From Meira nashicola (Eukaryota; Basidiomycota; Exobasidiomycetes; Exobasidiales; Brachybasidiaceae): a stretch of 64,000 nt of DNA. A program made the position numbers and the translations under genes. A model generated the notes under the pieces. That model searched no databases. It was not told where the DNA came from and saw only the letters and a list, made by a program, of their open reading frames with translations. The stretch spans positions 186,001 to 250,000 of the forward strand of contig BCJU01000002.1 in assembly GCA_001600355.1 (NCBI GenBank), written 5' to 3'. Positions 19,410-28,506 of this stretch are shown one piece after another. Position 1 is the stretch's first letter, and each line of letters starts with the position of its first letter.

Positions 19410-19713
19410 CGCCAATGGAGAAAGTGGAATAAAGAACAAAATGCAACAAAAACCGAACAACAAAACCGTTCTCTTTCGGAAGGGCGGTGTCTGGGCTGTA
19501 TTGTATGAGTTAAATTGCGCTTTTTAGGGCTAAAGAACGGCGGAGAAAAATTTTGTCCTTTTTAAACCTGTGTTCTTCCGCTTTCTCATCAAAGTTTTGA
19601 GTGAAACAAGAAAAAAGAGAAGAAAGACTTTAAATAGCCTCATCTTTTGTTTTCTTCTATTTTCATCTTCCTTCATCTGGGAAAGAAGATTGATCATTCT
19701 GACTCTCAAAAAA

Positions 19714-22150
19714 ATGATTCAATTGCTCTGGTCATTATTGAGCAGATTTTTGATCATTTTCATTTTGCTACCATCAAGTTATTTTGCGAACGAAGAATGT
19801 TGTAATAAAAACTTTGGTTTAAAGAGACCAATTTATCCATCAGTTCGAAGGTCAAACACAACATTCACATACGCATCAAAAGCAGCAAATGGAAATGTAA
19901 CCGTTCCTGATCCGTATAATTGGCAAGAAAAAAATATAACTGCAACTCCTGAAATTCAAAGATTCTTGAACGAACAAAATCAATTAATTCAAACATATAT
20001 CGATAATTGCGGTCAACTTGATTATCATAAAAAAACGATTGCCTCAAAATTCGATTATCTATCTTATGGTTATCTTGTTGAATCAGGTCCAAGAGAAGAT
20101 CCTTTATACATTTATAACGTTTTAGGTAAAAATGATCAAAAACCTATTTGGTATATCGCTAATCAAAGTGAAATAGATGATGCAGTCAAGAATAAATTCC
20201 GTCATCCTCCTGGATTCAAATTTTTCAACGAAAGTCTTTTACCGGGAAAAGGAGCACAAAATGTTGAACAAATGATTGTGAGAAAGGATAAACAAATCGT
20301 TGCTTATTCAGTTTCACAAACTGGTTCAGACCTTACAACCCTATACTTTCGCAACCTTTCTTCACCTTTCATACAACCACCCGTCAATCCTTCCGACAAT
20401 ATCGATGGAGGATATGGTCGTTCGAATGAATTTTTCTTGAATAGTGGTTCTTATTCTTTCCTTTTCTCGCCCGATAATCAAGGTATTTTTTTCGATCAAG
20501 TTGATAAAGGTAATAATACCGAAAGTCCATCAAATTATATTCGTATTCGATATCATAAATTTGGCACAGATCCAAAGGAAGATATTACAGTAGTTGATGT
20601 TGATCCACAAGATCCTGATACGACTTGGAATGTTCAAATTTCTCAAGATGAGAAATGGTTAATCGTTACAGGTGTTATTGGAATAAATAATAAAATGCGA
20701 ATGTATATGGCATCACTTGATCAACCAATTTCCAATAAGATGAAATGGATTTCAATTGCACCAGAAAATAAATTTCAAACCGTTTATACGATCAATGTGA
20801 ATAACACATTTTTTATCTTGACAGATCGTGATGGAGCATCAGGATTAAAAGTTTCAAAGTTTATTGTCGATCCAAGCAAAGCTAAAATGGTAGATAATTT
20901 ACGTCAATTGAAAGATGAAGCAGAAATGATTGATGTGATTCCCGAAAGAGCAAATGCTACAATGATTAATGCATTGCAATTTGATGATACCATTCTTGTG
21001 ACAGGATATGTTGAAAAAGGAAGGAGTATACTTTATGCAAATGATCTCGCAACCGGCAAACAGATTCAACAATTGCTTCCTGATTTTATGGGTGAGATCA
21101 TTGCATCTGGCGCAAACATCTTGAATCCGAATCAAGGTTTCTTGACAGTATCAACCTTTACAAGCGGAACACAAATATATCAGATCACAAAATCAAAAAA
21201 TTGTTCTACGCAGATAGAAGCAAATCTTTGGATCGACAATAAACCTGCAAGTTTGGATGCCAATTCCTTCAAAACAGAACAACGTTTTGTCAACAGTACA
21301 GATGGTGCACAAGTGTCCTTTTTCATGTTGTATCGAAAAGGATTTCCCTTCAATGGATCAAGACCGGCTTGGATATACTTTTATGGAAGTTATGGTGCTG
21401 CAACTTTGCCAAGGTATGATCCTTTTTTGCTTTCTTGGGTCGAATTATTTGGCGGTGTGTTAGTCTTTGTTCAAGCGAGAGGTGGTGGAGAATTTGGCGA
21501 TAGTTGGCATGTAGCTGGGTCGAACGCCCAAAAACAGCATACTTTTGACGACATCATTGCAGTTGCACAATACTTGGTCTCAAACAAGATTGCAAAATTC
21601 GGTAAAATAATAGGAGATGGAAGAAGTGCTGGAGGTTTAGCAGCAATGGCAGTTGCCAATCAAGCACCAGAGAATTTGTTCGGAGCAATGTTACCCGAAA
21701 GAGGTCCTTATGATATGCTTCGATTCACTCATTTTCGTGCTGGTGCATTTCAAATACCCGAATGGGGAGATCCTGCCGATCCTGCTGCATTCGATTGGTT
21801 ACGAGCTTATTCGCCATTGCATAACGTTAATTCGTCAAGAACGTACCCAATGATAATTCTCTCAGCAGCAGCAGGAGATGATCGAGTACCTCCTTTGCAT
21901 ACATTCAAAATGATTTCAGAATTGCAGTATCGTCGTCCAAAGTGAGTGTTTGTTGAGTGCACTTTGATACATAAGAAAAGAAAGCTGACCTCTACCACTT
22001 CTTCTTTGCAGTAATTCATACCCGCTTTTGATGAATTATTTCCAAGGCTCCGGTCATATCACCAGCGATGCAAGTCGTGATACCCAGATACAATTAGCTT
22101 ACGTCAAGCAATGTTTGACAGCACGATGTTTGAATCTGCAACCAATATAG
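19714..22150 (+). CDS. Secreted prolyl oligopeptidase (S9A), paralogue 2
   Basis: Exons 19714-21941 and 22012-22150 (donor GTGAGT at 21942, acceptor ending 22011) give 788 residues. The ATG at 19714 is the first in frame; upstream frame extension needs a GTG start. Residues 1-24 are a signal peptide (LLSRFLIIFILLPSSYF). The propeller and hydrolase domains are like those of paralogue 1. Key motifs are RPIYPSVRRSNTTFTY, DPYNWQE, RGGGEFGDSWHVAGS, GRSAGG (Ser638), AGDDRVPP (Asp722) and SGHITSD (His758). The catalytic His is encoded only after the intron, so unspliced mRNA would make an inactive protein ending RRPK. Many Asn-X-Thr/Ser sequons fit a secreted glycoprotein. The sequence is clearly diverged from paralogue 1, so this duplication is older than the one that produced the pseudogene. 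Confidence 0.9.
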
Positions 22151-22619
22151 GACGATCACTTTTTAGCCCTTTTTTTTTGATTTTTGATAATTGCATATCA
22201 TTCATTCATATCTTGTGGTGCTATGATTCGCACATTCTTGCTTTTCCAAAGTGTAATCAATTAAATTTTTGAGAACCCCAAGCTGTAATCACATCATCAT
22301 TAAAGACGATGATTCAGAAGACTGTACATCATCTTCTGTGTAGACAACATGCTCTCTCCTTTCAAACATGGTGGTTTTAGTAAAAACAAGAACAACACTT
22401 CAAAATGTCAATGCGCGCTTCATACACAGTTAAAGTCATTTTACGCGTGTTAATTCAACGTGTTTTCTTCCCCTCCCCATCACAATTATTAAAAGCTGAT
22501 TGTGCCTTAAAAATCGATGTATGCGATCATATTGCACAAGATTGAAAGTAGATAAAAGACATGTGTTAAAGAGACAATACAAGAATAATAACGTTAGATC
22601 TTTTTTCTTTTTTCTTCTC
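22151..22619. other. Convergent 3' region, nothing recognised
   Basis: 3' space between prolyl oligopeptidase 2 and the long minus-strand gene. It contains poly-T runs but no gene or repeat that I can support. Confidence 0.5.
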
Positions 22620-25600
22620 CTACCGCATACGACGACTTTGTTCAGCTTTTGATTGATCTTGCAAATAATCACCAATTGCAACCAAATCGTTTCCATTCGC
22701 TCGTCGAAGATAATCCAATAAAATCGTTCTATCAGCATCCGGTAAAACATCACAAAGTTTATCCAATGCTTCACTTTCTACTGGCGTGATTGAAGGTGCA
22801 AGATTTGAACTTCTTCTTCTGCCAAGGTGAAACCCTCCAGTTGAAGAACCATTTCCGGTCGTCGTCAAATTATTGTTGTTACCATTAGATGAATGTGAAT
22901 CGGAAGAATGCGCAGATGTACTTCGCAAAGGAGGTTGTAAAGAAGGTTGAGTTGGTCGCCTATTTGGATCTCGAACACTTTGATAAGAAAGTGAATTTTT
23001 CACATTCGTCAGTGCAGGTAATGATTGTGGATTGGAAAGTGGACTTCTTCGATCGCTCTGGCCATTTGTACTTCCCATCGATGGGGATGAATTGGCGGAA
23101 TAGTCTGTTGGTGCATTCAAATGTGTACTGCTACCTCCATTTCCCGGAATGCTATAAATACCTCCCGTTGTCGATAATCCATGCAATCCAGTTTTACCTT
23201 GTGAATTGTCTTCATGATTAATCGTTCGAATGGAAGGTACAGAATCAGATCTGTGACCCATTCCACTACTCAAAGAGCCAAAATAAGAAGGAGCATTTCC
23301 CAAAGCACGTGGACCTTGAGGACCACGAGATTGGGATGATTCCGATTGAGAATGCAAATCACTTCCTTTCGACGTCAGAGGTGTTCCTACGCTATGTTGT
23401 GAAGACAGATCGGGAGAAGATACTAATGTAGGACTGTATGCAGCAATTGAGGGGCTAACAACAGATTGATCAACAGATTGACTGCCCGCAATATGTATCG
23501 TTTTCACTTTTGGACTCGAGCTTGATGTCGGAGCAGGGTTGGAGATTCCACGTGATCGTATACTACTCATCACATTCTTTGAAGGACTATTGCTATTTGA
23601 CGTAAGAGATGAAAGTCCTATACCCGTTCCTTGAGTCTTACGCATGCTCGATTTGCGTCCTAAATTTGAGAAGAAATTTCGAGGTTCACGCCTATCACCG
23701 AAGCTCGTACTGCTAGGGAAATTAGTACTGTAAAAGCCTTCTTGTGATGCTTTAGTCTGATGACGAAGAGATGGCGATGAATTCGCATTTCCACCACCAC
23801 CACCTGCGAGCATCGGATATGGCAAAGATTGTGGTAAAGCAGTTGGTGATTCAGGGATGGCAGCTTCGGAGGGATGATGGGATACTATCTCTTTTGCCTT
23901 ACCACCATCTCCACGCATTGGAAAAGTGGCATCCGATCGAACACTTGCAGCATAACCAGATCCGTCCGTTCCTTCTGCTCGCATATGTCGTTTGTTCGGT
24001 GTTCCATGCACTTGTTTAATCGTTGAATTAGCAGCTGCAGCCGCTGCTACTCGTTGTGCAGGTCTTTGAACCATTTCTAGCCAAATCATCACACCTGTAG
24101 GTGTACTCATCAGATCATTGCAATAATGAGCATAACTTCTTGCTCTTTCCCAAGGTGCCAAACGTTTTTGTTCAATAATTGCAGCAGGTTCAAAAGCGGC
24201 AGGCCAAGGAACACTTTTGCCATAAACATCTAATCGAGCAATCTTGTTTGGAGCAGTACTTCTTTGTTGAGATTGCATTGAATGTGGTATAAAGGAAGCT
24301 TGCTGTTGTCGTACATTCTGATTCTTGATAGTAGAAGGTGAAGAAGCTGCAGTTGCAAACGCTGAAGGTTGCTTATAATGATCGGCAGCTTGGATCACTG
24401 GAATGACGGGAGGTTGTACTTCTGTTGCATCTGAGCGATCTTGAACGGGAGCTGGCGATCCAGGAAGATTGGCTGCTGAAACATAAGGAGAAGCTCGACT
24501 TGTTGGTGATTCTGGCGCAGAATCGAATGAAGTGACTGAATGAGTGACTGATTCCATATCCACATCAGAAGGAACAGAAAGAGGCACACTAGGTCTATGC
24601 GAATGGGGTGCATTATTGTCTAATCGTGCCGATGCTGCATCTCTCGAAGCTTCGATAGATCCTAAATTCGGTGTTTTCTCTGCATCATTTGCTTTTGCTG
24701 TAGCCGTTGCTGATGTTGCACTAGAGGTAAAGCTGACATCTTCCAATGCTTCTCCTACCGCTGCTTGCAAGTCCGTCATGTCAACCAATGCACTCTTTGT
24801 TCCAACCGGTGAATTTGAATCATCTAAATTAGGCTTGACTACTGCAGCATCATGTTTTGCATCAGCCGGGAGAGAGATAACTTGTGCATGTCTGTGCTCT
24901 TGTCTACTTTTCGAATCCAGGCTAGGAGAGCGATCTTCAACTTCATCGGCCGTTGGAGGCGGTGATATTGTCATAGATCCAAGTGCAGAAGGAGGAGAAG
25001 CTGTTTCACCTGAACCTTTTGTTTGTAGCAAGCGCAATCTTGCACGCTCTTTGGCCAACGCTCGCGCTTCTTTCAAAGTTCTAGGTCGATTGGGATCAGC
25101 AGCTGCAGAAGCTTCATGTTGCTTTTGCCATTCCTCCTCACTGATGCCTGTTGGTGCTTTATTACTCTCAGAATCTTGTTCCAGATTTGGTGAGCCTTTG
25201 AGAGATGCATTATTTTCATCAGGACTTTCACCTATGGAAGGTTGATGGCGTGTATGCATACTCTTTTTGTTCGATGTTTTGCTGGCTATCGAACCAGTTC
25301 GAGAATGTTCGTTTGGCGATACTATCGTTTCATTATTTTGCAATCCTTTGCTTTTCGTCATACCGGATATTGAGGTATTTGTGCTCGATCGATCTATGCT
25401 ATGACGTAAAGATGATGTTGGTACTACTGGTGAATCCAAAACGCTACTTCTGCGTAAAGGAACGTCTGGCGAATCAAGAGCGTTGGTATAAACATCGTGT
25501 GATGGATCTGCACTGGGTTCCATTGTTGGTTTTATTGGTGAATCGGGCTTTTGAAATGGTCCTCCTTCACCTTCGAAACTGTATCCGTCTTCGTCGTATT

Positions 25601-25988
25601 GACTTGCATCACTTTCATCGTCGTCGTCTTCTCCACCTTGACGTTTTGAACGTACGCCAGGTGGAAAGATTCCACCTTTTAAAGCAGCGTATGCGTCACG
25701 TAAACTGCTTGAAGTACTTCTTATACTTTGCGTTTCCGCGGCATAACTTGATTCGCCCATATTTTCGTTTAACGGAGATCCGTCATTTTCTTGATGAATG
25801 CTTGTCATCATATTATCAAAACGTGTATTTGGACTTGCCGTATTGGGTTGAGCACTAGGTCTGCGTGAACTTGAAACAGATTCAAAAGGCGCACTGAAGT
25901 CTGAATGCTGAGATCGATTGTCGAACGCATATTGATCGAAAATGTTCTTTGTTCCGCCTGGAGTTGCAGGTGAGCCGGTTGGATTCAT
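22620..25988 (-). CDS. Large Ser-rich protein with CUE/UBA-like C-terminus
   Basis: 1122 residues, one exon; family not recognised. Most of the chain is Ser/Pro/Asn-rich and probably disordered. Ordered-looking islands are SLRDAYAALKGGIFPPGVRS with an acidic stretch (about 95-140), a charged helix TLKEARALAKERARLRLLQ (about 303-322), and LAPWERARSYAHYCNDLMSTP then GVMIWLEMVQRPAQR (about 610-645), which looks like the main conserved block. The last 50 residues (ESEALDKLCDVLPDADRTIL, then LDYLRRANGNDLVAIGDYLQ) look like a CUE/UBA-type three-helix fold, suggesting ubiquitin or protein binding. The very biased composition creates long antisense frames, which are shadows. It diverges from the 28507-33396 gene across a 2.5 kb gap. 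No function is assigned. Confidence 0.75.
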   Translation of the reverse strand: MNPTGSPATPGGTKNIFDQYAFDNRSQHSDFSAPFESVSSSRRPSAQPNTASPNTRFDNMMTSIHQENDGSPLNENMGESSYAAETQSIRSTSSSLRDAYAALKGGIFPPGVRSKRQGGEDDDDESDASQYDEDGYSFEGEGGPFQKPDSPIKPTMEPSADPSHDVYTNALDSPDVPLRRSSVLDSPVVPTSSLRHSIDRSSTNTSISGMTKSKGLQNNETIVSPNEHSRTGSIASKTSNKKSMHTRHQPSIGESPDENNASLKGSPNLEQDSESNKAPTGISEEEWQKQHEASAAADPNRPRTLKEARALAKERARLRLLQTKGSGETASPPSALGSMTISPPPTADEVEDRSPSLDSKSRQEHRHAQVISLPADAKHDAAVVKPNLDDSNSPVGTKSALVDMTDLQAAVGEALEDVSFTSSATSATATAKANDAEKTPNLGSIEASRDAASARLDNNAPHSHRPSVPLSVPSDVDMESVTHSVTSFDSAPESPTSRASPYVSAANLPGSPAPVQDRSDATEVQPPVIPVIQAADHYKQPSAFATAASSPSTIKNQNVRQQQASFIPHSMQSQQRSTAPNKIARLDVYGKSVPWPAAFEPAAIIEQKRLAPWERARSYAHYCNDLMSTPTGVMIWLEMVQRPAQRVAAAAAANSTIKQVHGTPNKRHMRAEGTDGSGYAASVRSDATFPMRGDGGKAKEIVSHHPSEAAIPESPTALPQSLPYPMLAGGGGGNANSSPSLRHQTKASQEGFYSTNFPSSTSFGDRREPRNFFSNLGRKSSMRKTQGTGIGLSSLTSNSNSPSKNVMSSIRSRGISNPAPTSSSSPKVKTIHIAGSQSVDQSVVSPSIAAYSPTLVSSPDLSSQHSVGTPLTSKGSDLHSQSESSQSRGPQGPRALGNAPSYFGSLSSGMGHRSDSVPSIRTINHEDNSQGKTGLHGLSTTGGIYSIPGNGGSSTHLNAPTDYSANSSPSMGSTNGQSDRRSPLSNPQSLPALTNVKNSLSYQSVRDPNRRPTQPSLQPPLRSTSAHSSDSHSSNGNNNNLTTTGNGSSTGGFHLGRRRSSNLAPSITPVESEALDKLCDVLPDADRTILLDYLRRANGNDLVAIGDYLQDQSKAEQSRRMR

Positions 25989-26359
25989 TTTCTACTTATG
26001 AAAAGCAAGTGGCGTACCAAAACTCTTTTCTTACAAATATCCTTACGAAGCCATGTCAGGCTTTAAAGCAGGGCGAGATATTGTCCTTGTAGATTTGTTG
26101 AATTTTTCGGAGATTTCTATCGAACCAAAAGCAGATTAGAGGCCTAATTGTGGTGTTAAGGCGAAAGGAGAGTTTTACCCATTCGCCCAGGAAAAGGTTT
26201 ACTATAAAAAGATAAAAATAAAATTATTCTTTATAGAAGCGGAGAAGGAGCAAATTATTAGGTAGGGGAAAATAGGAAAAAAAAGACGAAAATGATATTA
26301 TTAGAAAATGATGCTCACACCTTTTTCAGCCAGAACGATTGTGGGCGGCTTCTTTGGCG

Positions 26360-26387
26360 GTGCACGTCCTGTGCACGTCCTGTGCAC
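26360..26387 (+). repeat. 11-bp tandem repeat with GTGCAC palindromes
   Basis: GTGCACGTCCT occurs at 26360-26370 and 26371-26381, followed by GTGCAC at 26382-26387. This gives three GTGCAC palindromes at exact 11-bp (one helical turn) spacing, about 370 bp upstream of the minus-strand 1122-residue gene. Confidence 0.85.
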
Positions 26388-26490
26388 ATATATTCTAGAA
26401 TAATAACCTTTGGAGATTCATGCATATCATCACTGTGCTGAAGGCCTCACTTAAGCAAAACATCCCCAGACAGGTTTGGAGAATTTCAAA

Positions 26491-26501
26491 GCGCCGGCGC
26501 C
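26491..26501. promoter_or_regulatory. GC-rich palindrome, copy 2
   Basis: GCGCCGGCGCC, about 500 bp upstream of the start of the minus-strand 22620-25988 gene, with ACGCGT 9 nt further on. It shares the core with the copies at 19400, 47496 and 60397. Confidence 0.5.
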
Positions 26502-27045
26502 TTAAACAGACGCGTCTAATTGTCCCTTGTCCTTGTATGAATATCCTTCGTTGATATCTGCACGTGGGCGTGGGTATTATTCATAGGAGGCGATCTTTTT
26601 ATCTCAGCTTGCTTGAGATGGTAATTTATTACGCCGCTTTCATCTATTGATATAATATTCTCTTTAAAAGGCTATAGACAGCAAGCATATCAATTTCGTT
26701 ACGATCTTCTTCATGTATACTACTATCTCACATTTATACGGGTGTTGAAACTATAACTAGTTATATAAATATATCATTCAGTACTGATCAGCTTCATCCA
26801 TAAAACATAGATGCACTTACCAATTGCGATCAAATATATTTCGTAATAGCATCAGAATGATGATCATAAATCAAGAGCAACTATTAAAAAAAAAAAAAAA
26901 CCCTAAAATGCTTACTATTTTACCAATATCATGCTTGTCAGAAAATAAAATTTTTATTTAACAAAATGATAAATATAAGTTTAAAAAATAAAAGGTTTTC
27001 TTAAGTATAAAAGATGTAAAGGATTATAGATATCAAAAATAATAA

Positions 27046-27114
27046 GGATACGGTCGAGTTTGATAAGGATATGGTCGAGGATACTGTCGAGCTTGATAGG
27101 ATACAGTCGAGCTT
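27046..27114 (+). repeat. Degenerate GGATA-x-GTCGAG tandem repeat
   Basis: Four consecutive units begin GGATA(C/T)(G/T/A)GTCGAG at 27046, 27067, 27079 and 27099, with TTTGAT/CTTGAT linkers in three of them and a shortened second unit. It lies within the AT-rich island. Confidence 0.75.
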
Positions 27115-27334
27115 CCCTTCGTTAAATTTGCTTTTTTTTTCCGCGTTCAGGGTTTTGATGATAATATTCTCTACTCAGTAAACATCAGTAAATATCTATA
27201 TAGAGGTGATTTTATATACAATTCTGATCAAACTCGGTTTTATAAAATATGATCATCACATATAAATTTATGAAATCCTATTATAGCTCTTATAAAATCT
27301 CTTATCGCCAGGAACTATGTATAAGCTGCCGTCG

Positions 27335-27369
27335 ATCATGTCCAAGCGGTAACCAATCATGTCCAAGCG
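27335..27369 (+). repeat. 14-bp direct repeat
   Basis: ATCATGTCCAAGCG occurs at 27335-27348 and again at 27356-27369, 21 bp apart, which is two helical turns. This could be a pair of protein-binding sites. Confidence 0.7.
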
Positions 27370-28506
27370 TGTTATGCTATTCTCATGGCCGCTTTCGAGG
27401 CGACTAGCGTATTTTCTTTTTTAAAGTTTAAACGCGCCAAAAACTAGCAAATGTTGCGTGCGCACGCGTATTCAGGCGATTTTGGAATTAATCCTGGACT
27501 ATGTACGCGTTTAGCTTTATATCGCGTTAAGATGCACACACTCCTTTTTTTGGTAGTTGCATGCACAACACAGTTAAAGTGCTGCTCATTTCGATCAATA
27601 ATGTATAAAAAGAAAAAAAGCCAAAAAACGGTTAAGTGCTACACCCCTTACTTCATTCACTTTACGCCTCTTTTTTTTTTCTTCTGTCCTTTTGTAAAAA
27701 ATTGATTAGCCTCTTAGGCACTAAAGCAGTTTTGCATCCAATCACCCACTCACGCAATTAACCTTCTGACCTTTTGGTTTTTCAATTAGAACGGCACAGG
27801 GGCACTGTTGGTATACATACATGCATGCATGAATTGGGTACCCTGTCAGCGGCTGAGGCATATGGAAACGAACAATGAGTTGCAATGCGCGTATGTATGA
27901 TATCGAAGAAATAAGCGGAACAAATGGATGAATTTAGCAGTCATCGATCCTTTTATCATTTCTCTTCATTCCGTCTTTTTTCTTTTTCTCTTTTTAATTT
28001 TCCCTATCAAAGGTTCTTGTTTTCAGGTCTTCTCTTTCGCTTTTCGATCGAAACATTCACCTTTCATCGATCGATAGAAGACTTACGCCTGATTTGGCTG
28101 GTCCGAATTGGCAAGAAGATATACATACAAAACCACAAGACCTAATTGCATCATCATCTTTCACTCCGACATAAAAGAAAACACATCATTCGGATCGGTA
28201 GAGGCGTAATAGAAAAGGAGAAAGTGATTGCTTTGAAAGCACGAAATCTTCAAAGTGCGCCGTAATCCATTAACGACATTCATTCAAATATCAATCGGAA
28301 TTTCTCTGTCGAAATTCTTCAAAGTGCGGCACCGTTTTGGCGTCATCCATTTTTTTACCTCTCCGGTCTCCGGCGCCCTTATATTGTCTCTTGTTGGAAA
28401 AGCGGACCGCTTAAGCAAACCATCCATCAGATCAATCTAAGAATTTGAGCAACTTTTTATCTTTTACGACCATCATCTCTCTCTACCTTGCCAACCTTCA
28501 AAAAAG

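Larger units (their letters stand above)
18685..19713. other. Upstream region of prolyl oligopeptidase 2
   Basis: About 1 kb without a supported protein gene. It holds a 5S-rRNA-like stretch near 19010-19115 and a GC palindrome at 19400-19409. The leader of the following gene is pyrimidine- and T-rich. A frame at 19242-19508 has no recognisable content. Confidence 0.5.
25989..28506. other. 2.5 kb AT-rich divergent intergenic region
   Basis: No protein gene supported. It contains an 11-bp tandem repeat (26360-26387), a GC palindrome (26491-26501) followed by ACGCGT, and an AT-rich island at about 26640-27310 with a run of 15 A near 26886. It also holds a degenerate GGATA-GTCGAG repeat (27046-27114), a 14-bp direct repeat (27335 and 27356) and a CCGGCGCC half-site (28370-28377). 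Short frames at 27451-28440 have no recognisable content; part of this will be the long leader of the 28507 gene. Confidence 0.55.

Noticed and set aside
15230..22150. Prolyl oligopeptidase as a peptide macrocyclase cluster (amatoxin-like)
   Set aside because: The enzymes carry signal peptides, unlike the cytosolic macrocyclase type, and no short precursor peptide with conserved leader and flanking Pro residues was seen nearby.
24544..25858. Long antisense frames of 233 and 217 codons opposite the Ser-rich gene
   Set aside because: They mirror the codon bias of the real gene on the minus strand, have no domain and no promoter context.
26880..26930. CCCTAA after a poly-A run as telomeric repeat
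   Set aside because: A single unit only, within an AT-rich spacer; no array.
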